DNA of 64,000 nucleotides from Xylophilus sp042867185 (GTDB lineage Bacteria; Pseudomonadota; Gammaproteobacteria; Burkholderiales; Burkholderiaceae_C), in the NCBI GenBank assembly GCA_042867185.1, contig JBHZQV010000017.1, positions 32,347 to 96,346 of the forward strand. Direction: 5' to 3'. The translations under genes and the position numbers were made by a program. Numbering within the stretch: position 1 is the first letter of the stretch; every line of letters starts with the position of its first letter. Of this stretch, positions 42,338 through 51,001 are shown in pieces. The notes beneath the pieces were generated by a model. The model did no database searches. It saw only the letters and a program-made list of their open reading frames with translations, and was not told where the DNA came from.

Positions 42338-42976
42338 ATGTCCCGCAACAAGCCCTTCCTGGCCCGCACCGTGGCCGCCACCGCGGCCTGTGCCGCACCG
42401 CTGGCCGCGCTGGCCCACCTGGGGGCCGATGCCGGCGCCCACCATGGCGGCACGGCCGCGGGCGCGGCGGGCGGCTTCCTCGCCGGCTTCGTGCATCCGT
42501 TCACCGGCCCCGACCACCTGGCCGCGATGGTGGCGGTGGGCCTGTGGTCGGCGCTGGTGGCGCGCCGGGGCGGCGCCGAGCTGCTGCGGGCACCGCTGGC
42601 CTTCGCCGGGATGCTGCTGGCGGGCGCGCTGCTGGGCCTGCAGGGCCTGGCGCTGCCGGCGGTCGAGCCGATGGTCGCCGCCTCGCTGCTGGCGCTCGGC
42701 CTGCTGGTGCTGACGCGGCTGCGGCTGCCCGGTGCCGCCGCAGCGGCGGTGGTCGGCGTGTTCGCGCTGTTCCACGGCGTCGCCCACGGCACCGAACTGG
42801 CGGGCAGCGCCCACGCCGCGCTGGTGCTGGCCGGCATGCTGGCCGCCACGGTGCTGCTGCACGGCGCGGGCATCGCGGCCGGCTGGGCGCTGCGCACCCG
42901 CTCGGTTTGGCTGCCGCGCATCGCGGGCGCGGCCGTCGCCGGCCTGGGCGTGGCGCTGCTGACCCGCCTGGCCTGA
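42338..42976 (+). CDS. hupE: HupE/UreJ-family nickel permease-like protein
   Basis: A 212-residue inner-membrane protein with a cleavable or anchoring N-terminus and about six hydrophobic segments. The family motif HPFTGPDHLAAMVAVGLW carries the His and Asp thought to bind nickel. FHGVAHGTEL in a later segment is the second metal motif. HupE/UreJ proteins import or allow diffusion of Ni2+. It lies between ureA and ureB, the usual ureJ place in Burkholderiales, so nickel supply to urease is its likely role. Confidence 0.9.
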   Translation: MSRNKPFLARTVAATAACAAPLAALAHLGADAGAHHGGTAAGAAGGFLAGFVHPFTGPDHLAAMVAVGLWSALVARRGGAELLRAPLAFAGMLLAGALLGLQGLALPAVEPMVAASLLALGLLVLTRLRLPGAAAAAVVGVFALFHGVAHGTELAGSAHAALVLAGMLAATVLLHGAGIAAGWALRTRSVWLPRIAGAAVAGLGVALLTRLA

Positions 42977-42989
42977 CCCGGGGGCCACC

Positions 42990-43295
42990 ATGATCCCCGG
43001 CGAACTTTTCACCGACGCGGGCGAACACGCCCTCAACACCGGCCGCCGCACCGTGACCCTGGTGGTGCGCAACGAGAGCGAGCGGCCGATCCAGGTCGGC
43101 TCGCACTACCACTTCGCCGAGACCAACGGCGCGCTCGGTTTCGACCGCGACGCGGCGCGCGGCATGCGGCTCAACATCGCCTCGGGCAGCGCGGTGCGCT
43201 TCGAGCCGGGCCAGCAGCGCACGGTGGAGCTGGTGGATTACGCGGGCGACCGGGTGGTCTACGGCTTCCGCGGCCTGGTGCAGGGCCCGCTGTAG
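42990..43295 (+). CDS. ureB: Urease subunit beta
   Basis: A 101-residue structural subunit of urease. The family motifs MIPGELF, VRNESERPIQVGSHYHFAE, NGALGFDRDAARGMRLNIAS and VYGFRGLVQG are all present and length is normal. It starts 13 bases after the permease gene. The 87-base gap to ureC holds copy 5 of the dispersed palindrome. Confidence 0.97.
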   Translation: MIPGELFTDAGEHALNTGRRTVTLVVRNESERPIQVGSHYHFAETNGALGFDRDAARGMRLNIASGSAVRFEPGQQRTVELVDYAGDRVVYGFRGLVQGPL

Positions 43296-43346
43296 CCGTT
43301 TCTTGAACGAAAAGTGGCTGTAGCCGGCGCCCTTCGCCGGCTTCTA

Positions 43347-43363
43347 GCTATGCATTAAGTAGC
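43347..43363 (-). repeat. GCTAY-N7-RTAGC palindrome, copy 5
   Basis: GCTAT-N7-GTAGC on the plus strand. Read on the minus strand it is GCTAC-N7-ATAGC followed by TAGAAGCCGGCG, the same flank as copies 1-3. It lies between ureB and ureC, 20 bases before the ureC ATG. Confidence 0.75.
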
Positions 43364-43382
43364 AACCCAAAGAGAGCTTGCC

Positions 43383-45149
43383 ATGGCCACCATCTCCCGC
43401 CGCGCCTATGCGGAAATCTTCGGCCCCACCGTCGGCGACCGGGTGCGGCTGGCCGACACCGACCTGGTGGTCGAGGTCGAGGCCGACTACACCCTGCGCG
43501 CCGGCAGCTACGGCGAAGAGGTGAAATTCGGCGGCGGCAAGACGATCCGCGACGGCATGGCGCAGAGCCAGCGCACCAACGCCTCCGGTGCCATGGACCT
43601 GGTGCTGACCAATGCGCTGATCCTCGACCACTGGGGCATCGTCAAGGCCGACATCGGCATCAAAGGCGGCCGCATCGCCAAGATCGGCAAGGCCGGCAAC
43701 CCCGACGTGCAGCCGGGCGTCGACATCGTCATCGGCCCGGGCACCGAGATCCTGAGCTGCGAAGGCAGCATCGTGACCGCCGGCGCGATCGACAGCCACA
43801 TCCACTTCATCTGCCCGCAGCAGATCGAGCATGCGCTGGCGGCCGGCACCACCACCATGCTGGGCGGCGGCACCGGCCCGGCCACCGGCACCTTCGCCAC
43901 CACCTGCACGCCCGGCCCGGCCAACATCGAACGGATGCTGCAGGCGGCCGACGCGTTCCCGATGAACCTGGGCTTCCTGGGCAAGGGCAACGCCAGCCGG
44001 CCCGAGGCCCTGCGCGAGCAGATCGACGCCGGCGTGATCGGCCTGAAGCTGCACGAGGACTGGGGCACCACGCCGTCGGCGATCGACGCCTGCCTGAGCG
44101 TGGCCGACGAGACCGACACGCAGGTGGCGATCCACAGCGACACGCTCAACGAATCGGGCTTCGTCGAGAACACCATCGCCGCCGCGGCCGGCCGCAGCCT
44201 CTGCGCCTTCCATACCGAAGGCGCAGGCGGCGGCCACGCGCCCGACATCCTGCGGGTGGTGGGCGAGGCCAATTTCCTGCCCAGCTCCACCAACCCCACC
44301 ATGCCCTACACCGTCAACACGCTCGACGAACACGTCGACATGCTGATGGTCTGCCACCACCTCGATCCGGCCATCGCCGAGGACCTGGCCTTCGCCGAAA
44401 GCCGCATCCGCAAGGAGACCATCGCGGCCGAGGACGTCCTGCACGACCTGGGCGCGATCAGCATGTTCAGCTCCGACAGCCAGGCGATGGGCCGGGTCGG
44501 CGAGATCACGATCCGCTGCTGGCAGACGGCGCACAAGATGAAGCAGCAGCGGGGCTGGCTGGCGGCGCCGGCCCTTGCCGCGGGCACAGGCGGCACGGCG
44601 GGCTCCGCAGTGCAGGACCAGGAGCGCAACGACAACTTCCGCGCCAAGCGCTACATCGCCAAGCTGGGCATCAACCCCGCCATCGCCCACGGCATCGGCC
44701 ACGAGGTGGGCAGCATCGAGGAAGGCAAGTGGGCCGACATCGTGCTGTGGAAGCCGGCCTTCTTCGGGGTGAAGCCGTCGGTGATCTTGAAGGGCGGCTT
44801 CATCGCCATGGCCGCGATGGGCGACCCCAACGCCTCCATCCCCACGCCGCAGCCGGTGCACTACCGGCCGATGTTCGGCGCCTACGGCGGCGCCATCGCC
44901 AGCGGCTCGCTCACCTTCGTCTCGCAGGCGGGGCTGGGGCTGGGCATCCAGGAAAAGTTCGGCTTGAAGAAGACGCTGTCGGCGGTCAAGAACATCCGCG
45001 GGGTGCAGAAGCAGCACCTGGTCCACAACGGCGCCACGCCGCGCATGGAGATCGACGCCCAGACCTACGAAGTGCGGGCCGACGGCCAGCTGCTGACCTG
45101 CGAGCCGGCCAGCGTGCTGCCGATGGCGCAGCGGTATTTTTTGTTTTAA
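43383..45149 (+). CDS. ureC: Urease subunit alpha (catalytic)
   Basis: The 588-residue catalytic subunit. All nickel ligands and catalytic residues are present: His139, His141, carbamylated Lys222, His251, His277 and Asp365 bind the two nickel ions; Cys324-His325 form the mobile flap. The protein is about 17 residues longer than usual. The extra segment (residues about 396-412, PALAAGTGGTAGSAVQD) lies after KMKQQRGWLA and before RNDNFRAKRYIAK, on the surface and away from the active site by homology. It appears functional. The next urease gene, ureE, lies beyond an oppositely oriented toxin-antitoxin pair. Confidence 0.97.
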   Translation: MATISRRAYAEIFGPTVGDRVRLADTDLVVEVEADYTLRAGSYGEEVKFGGGKTIRDGMAQSQRTNASGAMDLVLTNALILDHWGIVKADIGIKGGRIAKIGKAGNPDVQPGVDIVIGPGTEILSCEGSIVTAGAIDSHIHFICPQQIEHALAAGTTTMLGGGTGPATGTFATTCTPGPANIERMLQAADAFPMNLGFLGKGNASRPEALREQIDAGVIGLKLHEDWGTTPSAIDACLSVADETDTQVAIHSDTLNESGFVENTIAAAAGRSLCAFHTEGAGGGHAPDILRVVGEANFLPSSTNPTMPYTVNTLDEHVDMLMVCHHLDPAIAEDLAFAESRIRKETIAAEDVLHDLGAISMFSSDSQAMGRVGEITIRCWQTAHKMKQQRGWLAAPALAAGTGGTAGSAVQDQERNDNFRAKRYIAKLGINPAIAHGIGHEVGSIEEGKWADIVLWKPAFFGVKPSVILKGGFIAMAAMGDPNASIPTPQPVHYRPMFGAYGGAIASGSLTFVSQAGLGLGIQEKFGLKKTLSAVKNIRGVQKQHLVHNGATPRMEIDAQTYEVRADGQLLTCEPASVLPMAQRYFLF

Positions 45150-45158
45150 GGAACTTGC

Positions 45159-45560
45159 TCAAGGAGCACGAGGGCGCACATGGGCACGCAGCCAGCCGGC
45201 GAATGCCGCCTCATCCAGGGCGCCCGAAGCCACATCCAGCATCGTCAGCGTCGCGTCGGCCTGTGTGGTGTGCAGCCAGTGGCCGTTGAGTGCGAGGAAC
45301 AGACCGACGGAGAGGAAGGCGACACGTTTGTTGCCGTCCACAAATGCATGGTTTTTGGCCAGACCTACGCCATAGCTGGCAGCAAGATCGGCCAGGTCGG
45401 GTGTGCCATACAGCGCGAGGTTGCGTGGCCGCCCGAGCGCAGAATTAAAAAGATGCGGTTCCCGCAGGCCGGGCGCCCCGCCATGCTCGGCCAGGCTTTC
45501 GTCGTGCAGCAGCAGCAGCGCTTCCGGCTCCACCCATTTCCAGATAGGCGCCTCATTCAT
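45159..45560 (-). CDS. doc: Doc-type Fic toxin
   Basis: A 133-residue Fic-fold protein. The motif HAFVDGNKR (residues 71-79) is the Doc variant of the Fic loop. Doc toxins phosphorylate elongation factor Tu, whereas true Fic proteins AMP-ylate. Length and the N-terminal ALLLLHDESLAEHGG agree with Doc. It overlaps the antitoxin stop by four bases (ATGA) and ends only 9 bases from the ureC stop, tail to tail. Confidence 0.92.
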   Translation of the reverse strand: MNEAPIWKWVEPEALLLLHDESLAEHGGAPGLREPHLFNSALGRPRNLALYGTPDLADLAASYGVGLAKNHAFVDGNKRVAFLSVGLFLALNGHWLHTTQADATLTMLDVASGALDEAAFAGWLRAHVRPRAP

Positions 45561-45781
45561 TTTGCCAACTGGTGGAACGTGTCGCGAAAATCGCGCATGA
45601 ATTCACGGCCGAGCTTCAACTGCTCGTCCAGTGCGGGGTCATAGGGGGTCAAGGTCACGCCGTTGGTCGCCTCGGTCATGAATACGGTGTCGCCTTTTCC
45701 CAGCTTGAGCCGGGCCAGCACTTCTTTGGGCAGGATCACGCCGACGGAATTGCCGATCTGGGTCAGTTTGAGTGCCGACAT
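45557..45781 (-). CDS. AbrB/MazE-type antitoxin
   Basis: A 74-residue protein with an N-terminal swapped-hairpin AbrB DNA-binding domain (LTQIGNSVGVILPKEVLARL, residues 6-25) and a C-terminal toxin-binding tail (LDEQLKLGREFMRDFRDTF). It precedes and overlaps doc, so it is the antitoxin. It would also repress its own promoter at the inverted repeat just upstream. AbrB-type partners for Doc are less common than Phd-type ones. Confidence 0.9.
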   Translation of the reverse strand: MSALKLTQIGNSVGVILPKEVLARLKLGKGDTVFMTEATNGVTLTPYDPALDEQLKLGREFMRDFRDTFHQLAK

Positions 45782-45794
45782 GAAAATTCCTTGT

Positions 45795-45810
45795 TATAAC
45801 GGTTGTTATA
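45795..45810. promoter_or_regulatory. Operator/promoter of the toxin-antitoxin pair
   Basis: TATAAC-GGTT-GTTATA, a perfect inverted repeat in a very AT-rich patch (45783-45825) 14 bases before the antitoxin ATG. It is likely the AbrB-type autoregulatory site. It also overlaps the upstream region of ureE on the other strand. Confidence 0.6.
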
Positions 45811-45847
45811 TTATTCTTCGATCTTGTCTGTTACCGCAAGCCACCCC

Positions 45848-46564
45848 ATGCTCACCGCCAACAAACTCATGCCCCAGGGCCGCGGCCTCGCGCCGGTCCT
45901 CCTGAAGCGCGCCGCCACCGTCGAGCTCGACTGGGACGTGCGCCAGAAAAGCCGTTTCGACGCCACCGACAGCAGCGGCCGCCGCATCGGCGTGTTCCTG
46001 CCGCGCGGCACGCTGGTGCGCGGCGGCGACGTGCTGGTGGCCGAGGACGGGTCGCTGGTCCGCGTGCTCGCCGCGCCGCAGGCGGTGCTGCGCATCACCC
46101 ACTGCACCGCGCACGGCACGCCCTTCGACCTGACCCGCGCCGCCTACCACCTGGGCAACCGCCATGTGCCGATCGAGCTGAACCCGGCCTACCTGCAGAT
46201 CGAGCCCGACCATGTGCTGGCCGAGATGCTGCGCTCCCAGCACCTGATCGTGCGCGAGGCGACCGAGCCGTTCGAGCCCGAAGGCGGCGCCTACGGGGCG
46301 CACGGCGCGTCCCACGGCGCGCACGGCCATGCCGGGCACGCCCATTCGGACGGTCATGACCATGGAGCGCCTCAGCACGCTCACGCTCCGCCGGTGGAAG
46401 CGGGACACGGCCCTGCGCACGACCACGCACCGGCCCACGGCGCAGCCGGCCATGTGCACGGCCCGGGATGCGCCCACGGCCACCACGACCATGCGCATGA
46501 CCACGTACCCGCCCCCGCGCCGGTCGCCGTGCAGTTCCACGCCAAACGCCCCGGCCATGCCTGA
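45848..46564 (+). CDS. ureE: Urease accessory protein UreE with long histidine tail
   Basis: A 238-residue nickel metallochaperone that hands Ni2+ to the urease activation complex. The N-terminal peptide-binding and C-terminal metal-binding domains span about residues 10-145, with the interface metal ligand in YHLGNRHVP. Residues about 147-238 form an extended tail with roughly 24 histidines, far longer than the tail of Klebsiella UreE, able to store many nickel ions. The ATG at 45848 begins the family start (MLTANKLMPQGRG). It overlaps ureF by eight bases. Confidence 0.93.
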   Translation: MLTANKLMPQGRGLAPVLLKRAATVELDWDVRQKSRFDATDSSGRRIGVFLPRGTLVRGGDVLVAEDGSLVRVLAAPQAVLRITHCTAHGTPFDLTRAAYHLGNRHVPIELNPAYLQIEPDHVLAEMLRSQHLIVREATEPFEPEGGAYGAHGASHGAHGHAGHAHSDGHDHGAPQHAHAPPVEAGHGPAHDHAPAHGAAGHVHGPGCAHGHHDHAHDHVPAPAPVAVQFHAKRPGHA

Positions 46565-47249
46565 GGCCGCCCCGGCGCCGCGCGCCAGCGCCGGCCTGCT
46601 GCAGCTGATCTGGCTCGCCTCGCCGGCGCTGCCGGTGGGCGGGTTTTCGTACTCGGAAGGGCTCGAGGCCGGCGTCGAATACCGGGGAGTCGCTACGGAA
46701 TCTATAGCATCCGACTGGATCTGCGACCAGCTCCACCTCTCGCTCGCCCGCAGCGACCTGCCGGTGCTGGCCCAGGGCGTCGTGGCCGCCCGGGCCGGCG
46801 ACGCCGCCCGCCTGCACACCCTCGACGACTGGGTGCGCCGCAGCCGCGAGACGGGCGAGCTGCGCCTGCAGTCCGAGCAGATGGGCCGGTCGCTGGCCGA
46901 CTGGCTGCGCAACCTGCATCCGGCCGACGCGGGCCTGCTCGCCGGCTGGCAGCCGACCTATCCGGTGGCCTTCGCGGTCGCCGCCGCGCGCACCGATGCG
47001 GCGCCGGTCGATATCTGCAATGCCTTCGCCTTCGGCTGGGCCGAGACGATGGTGCAGACCGCCCTCAAATCGGTGCCGCTCGGCCAGAGCGCCGGCCAGC
47101 GCATCCTGGGCCGCCTGGCCGACGCGATTCCGCAGGCGGTCGAACGCGCGATGGCGCTTGCCGACGACGACCGGCAGGCGCTGAGCCCGATGCTCGCGAT
47201 CCTCTCGGCCCGCCACGAAACCCAGTATTCCCGTCTCTTCAGATCTTGA
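46557..47249 (+). CDS. ureF: Urease accessory protein UreF
   Basis: A 230-residue all-helical accessory protein that gates GTP hydrolysis by UreG in the UreDFG complex. Motifs LIWLASPALPVGGFSYSEGLE, DWICDQLHLSLARSDLPVL and NAFAFGWAETMVQTALKSVPLGQ are typical. The start overlaps the ureE end by eight bases. Codons 46-51 contain a copy of the dispersed GCTAY-N7-RTAGC palindrome, translated in frame as part of VATESIAS, without loss of the reading frame. Confidence 0.95.
   Translation: MPEAAPAPRASAGLLQLIWLASPALPVGGFSYSEGLEAGVEYRGVATESIASDWICDQLHLSLARSDLPVLAQGVVAARAGDAARLHTLDDWVRRSRETGELRLQSEQMGRSLADWLRNLHPADAGLLAGWQPTYPVAFAVAAARTDAAPVDICNAFAFGWAETMVQTALKSVPLGQSAGQRILGRLADAIPQAVERAMALADDDRQALSPMLAILSARHETQYSRLFRS
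46692..46708 (+). repeat. GCTAY-N7-RTAGC palindrome, copy 6 (inside ureF)
   Basis: GCTAC, seven bases, ATAGC, with the same geometry as the intergenic copies. It lies within the coding sequence of ureF at a variable surface loop between two conserved helices. The downstream flank (ATCCGACTGG) does not match the intergenic copies well. Confidence 0.55.
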
Positions 47250-47256
47250 CCCGCCC

Positions 47257-47915
<659 letters not shown>

Positions 47916-47919
<4 letters not shown>

Positions 47920-48413
47920 GCGCGCTGCCCGAGGCCGTGGTGGCCGCCGCGGCGCCGGCGCGGCCCTGCCTGGTGCTCGACACCAACATCGTGCTGGACG
48001 TGTTCGTCTTCGACGACACCGCCGCCGCGCCGGTGCGCGCCGCGCTGGCCGCCGGCAGCCACGACTGGATCGCGACCGATGCGATGCGGGTGGAGCTGGC
48101 CCGGGTGCTCGCCTATCCGCAGATCGTGCCGCGCCTGGCGTTCTACCGACTGGAGGCCGACGAGGTGCTGGCCCGGTTCGACCGCCACGCCCGCATCGTC
48201 CCGGTCGCGCCCAAGGTGGCCGCCACCTGCAAGGACCCGGACGACCAGGGCTTCATCGACCTGGCCGTCGCCCACCGCGCGCAACTGCTGAGCAAGGACC
48301 GTGCGGTGCTGTGCATGCGCAAGCGGGTGCTGCCGCACGGCGCCCGGATCGGGACGGTGCTGGACACCACGGCGGTCGACCCGGCGGTGCTGCTGCCGCC
48401 GCGCGCCGCCTAG
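47916..48413 (+). CDS. PIN-domain protein (toxin-like ribonuclease)
   Basis: A 165-residue COG1569-type PIN protein. PIN domains cut RNA with a cluster of acidic residues. Asp22 lies in CLVLDTNIVLDVFVFDD, an acidic pair in RVELARVL, and further acids in CKDPDDQGFIDLAV. The best start is the TTG at 47916 that overlaps the ureG stop; a GTG about 20 bases later is the alternative. No antitoxin gene adjoins, so if it is a toxin it is orphaned. It may be carried along with the urease transcript. Confidence 0.82.
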
Positions 48414-48441
48414 CCGGCGGCTCGCGCGGCTCGGGCCGCTG

Positions 48442-49473
48442 TCAGGGAGGCGATCCCAGCAGCGCCGCCCGCGCTTCGGGTGCCGGGAACACGCAGGCCA
48501 CGTCGTGGGCGCAGCCGGGCACGACGACCAGCGCGCGCGGTTCGCGCGGCGCCGTCCGCAGCGAGGCCTCATGCGCCACGTAGGCCTGGCCGCGCTGCAG
48601 CCTAAACGGGCCCTGCGCATCGGCGGCGCACGACTTGTCGAGCGCCCGGTAGGCGGTGCCCTTGCCGTCGCCGCTGTCCAGCGCCCCTTCGAGGTAGTGG
48701 ATCTCGGCGGCGGCATACGACTCGCGCGCCTGCGCGGCGGTGCGGGGCAGGTGCGGCGGCAGGGCGTCCAGCCCGTACTTCCAGCGGTTGGCCTCGGGGC
48801 AGGCCGCAGCGTCCACCGGCGCGGGCCGGAACGTGTCGAAGTACAGCCAGGTGCCCGGGTCGGCCACGACATAGCGCAGGGCCACGCCGGCCGGCGCGGG
48901 CGCCGCGAAGCCGATCGCATGCTGGACCATCTGCGCGCCGGCCGAGAAGCCGGCCACCGTCACCACCCGCAGGCCGGGCCATTGGCGCACCAGCTCTGCC
49001 ACCAGCGCATCGAGCGCCGCGAACGCGCCCAGCCCTGCGCCGTTCTCGGAAGGCGCGCCTTCGAGCCACGAGGCGCAGGTCCACAGCAGGTCGCCCGGCT
49101 GCGCGGCCGGCACGCCCGGCGTGCTGCACCGGGCGGCGCGCGCCGCGTCGACCTGGAAGACCGGCGCGACGACCAGCGCGTCGCCCCCACGGCCGCCCTG
49201 GCGCACCGCCCGCAGCGCGGCGTCGAAGGTTTTGCCGGCATCGCGCGGATGGCCGTGCAGGGCGATCAGCGCGCGGGTCGGCGCGGCGGCGGAGGTCTCC
49301 GGCGCAATCGAGGCGTAGTAGTGCAGGCGCCCCTGCGCCGCCGGCGGCGCGAAGCCGAAGTAGCAGGCATCGGATGCTCCGGCGTCGCACGCCGCGGCGT
49401 TCGCGCCGGATGCGAGCAGTACCCAGCACAGCCCGAACAGCGCGGCCGCGACGCGCAGGGGGCTACGCGCCAC
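48442..49473 (-). CDS. Secreted alpha/beta hydrolase
   Basis: A 343-residue exported hydrolase. The signal peptide MARSPLRVAAALFGLCWVLL is cut near ANAA (residue 27). The oxyanion region is ALHGHPRD, the nucleophile Ser177 lies in VAGFSAGAQM and the His in PGCAHDVACVF. Six or more cysteines suggest disulfides. The pattern recalls feruloyl/PHB esterase-like enzymes, but the substrate is unknown. It overlaps the end of the outer-membrane efflux gene by 11 bases, so it is the last gene of the efflux operon. Confidence 0.82.
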   Translation of the reverse strand: MARSPLRVAAALFGLCWVLLASGANAAACDAGASDACYFGFAPPAAQGRLHYYASIAPETSAAAPTRALIALHGHPRDAGKTFDAALRAVRQGGRGGDALVVAPVFQVDAARAARCSTPGVPAAQPGDLLWTCASWLEGAPSENGAGLGAFAALDALVAELVRQWPGLRVVTVAGFSAGAQMVQHAIGFAAPAPAGVALRYVVADPGTWLYFDTFRPAPVDAAACPEANRWKYGLDALPPHLPRTAAQARESYAAAEIHYLEGALDSGDGKGTAYRALDKSCAADAQGPFRLQRGQAYVAHEASLRTAPREPRALVVVPGCAHDVACVFPAPEARAALLGSPP

Positions 49474-51001
49474 CGCCCATCACCCGGTAGAGCGTGATCC
49501 GGTTGGCCTGCTCGGCCAGTTGCAGCGTGATCAGATTCTGCCCGGCGGTGTAGAACGCGCGCTGCGAGACCAGCACGTCCAGATAACTGTCGAGCCCGGT
49601 GCGGAACCGCGCCTGCGACAGCTGCAGCACGGTGGCCGACGCGTCGCGCAGCGAGCGCTGGGCATCGAGCTGCTCGCCCAGGTTGGCGCGGGCGTCGAGG
49701 GCGTCGCTCACCTCGCGGAAGGCGGTCTGCAGCGTCTTCTCGTACTGGGCGACGTTGATGTCGCGGGTGATCAGCGCCACGTCGAGGCTGGCGCGCAGGG
49801 CGCCGGCGTTGAAGATCGGCAGCACGATCTGGGGCGAGAAGCTCCAGGTGCCGTTGCCGGAGGCGAAGAGCCGGTCGAGATCGCGGCTGGCGCTGCCGGC
49901 CGAGGCGGTCAGGGTGATCCGCGGGAAGAAGGCGGCGCGCGCCGCGCCGATGCTGGCGCCGGCGCCCTGCAGGGTGTGCTCGGCGGCCAGCACGTCGGGC
50001 CGGTTCTGCAGCAGCTCCGACGGCAGGCCGGCCGGCACCGCGACCAGCGCCGCGGCCGGCACGGTCACGTCTTCGGCGGTGGGCAGCAGCGCGTCGTCCA
50101 CCGGCGCGCCGACCAGCAGGGCCAGCGCATTGCGGTCCTGCGCGGCCTGCCGGGTGAAGCCGGCCACGTCGGAGCGGGCCGCATCGACGGTGGTGCGGGC
50201 CTGCGCCAGCGTCAGGCCCGATTCGGCGCCCAGGTCGTGGGCGCGGCGGGTCAGCTCGTACGAGGCCTGCTGGCTCTTGAGGGTTTCCTGCGCCAGCTGC
50301 AGCCGCCGCAGGTCGGCCGCCAGCGTGAGCCAGGCGGTGGCGGTGTCGCCGACCAGGCTGATCTGCACGCTGCGGCGGGTGTCGGCGGTGGAGAAGAAGC
50401 TCTGCAGCGCCGCGTCGTTCAGGTTGCCCAGCCGACCGAACAGGTCGAGTTCGTAGCTGGCGAAGCCGACGCCGGCGCTGAACTGGTTGGCGGTGACCGA
50501 GCGTCCGCTGGCCGCCGTGTCGGCCGCGGTGCGGCTGCGGCTGGCGCCGCCGCTGGCGTTGACCGACGGGAACAGGTTGGCGCGCTGGATGCCGTACTGG
50601 GCGCGGGCCCGCTCGATGTTGAGCGCGGCCACCCGCAGGTCGCGGTTGTTCTCCAGCGCCTGGCCCACCACGGTGCGCAGCCGCGGGTCGAGGAAGAAAT
50701 CCTTCCACGCCAGTTCCGGGGGCGGCGTGGCGGTGGCGGCGGGCGCACCGGCGACCGGTGCGGCGGCGCCGGGCTTCCAGTCGGCCGGGATCGGCGCGGC
50801 GGGCTGCCGGTAGGCGGGCGCCAGGCTGCCGCAGGCGGCGACCAGGGCCGCGCCGCCCAGCACGGTCAGCCGCAACGCGGCACGCAGGCCACGGGCGGTG
50901 CGGCCGGAGGGTGGCGGGGTGGCGGTGAGGGCGCGGGTCATGGCGGGTGTCGGGGTGCGGAAGGCGGCGGTCGGCGCGGGGGCGGTGTCTCGGGCGCTCA
51001 T
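49463..51001 (-). CDS. RND efflux outer-membrane lipoprotein (NodT/OprM type)
   Basis: A 512-residue outer-membrane channel for the adjacent drug pump. The lipobox VAAC places the lipidated cysteine at residue 57. PELAWKDFFLDPRLRTVV and ELDLFGRLGNL are NodT-family signatures. The start at 51001 overlaps the pump stop (ATGA) and has GGAAGGA nine bases ahead. A later ATG at 50941 would give a shorter leader more like other lipoproteins but lacks a ribosome site. It ends inside the start of the hydrolase gene. Confidence 0.92.
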   Translation of the reverse strand: MSARDTAPAPTAAFRTPTPAMTRALTATPPPSGRTARGLRAALRLTVLGGAALVAACGSLAPAYRQPAAPIPADWKPGAAAPVAGAPAATATPPPELAWKDFFLDPRLRTVVGQALENNRDLRVAALNIERARAQYGIQRANLFPSVNASGGASRSRTAADTAASGRSVTANQFSAGVGFASYELDLFGRLGNLNDAALQSFFSTADTRRSVQISLVGDTATAWLTLAADLRRLQLAQETLKSQQASYELTRRAHDLGAESGLTLAQARTTVDAARSDVAGFTRQAAQDRNALALLVGAPVDDALLPTAEDVTVPAAALVAVPAGLPSELLQNRPDVLAAEHTLQGAGASIGAARAAFFPRITLTASAGSASRDLDRLFASGNGTWSFSPQIVLPIFNAGALRASLDVALITRDINVAQYEKTLQTAFREVSDALDARANLGEQLDAQRSLRDASATVLQLSQARFRTGLDSYLDVLVSQRAFYTAGQNLITLQLAEQANRITLYRVMGGGA

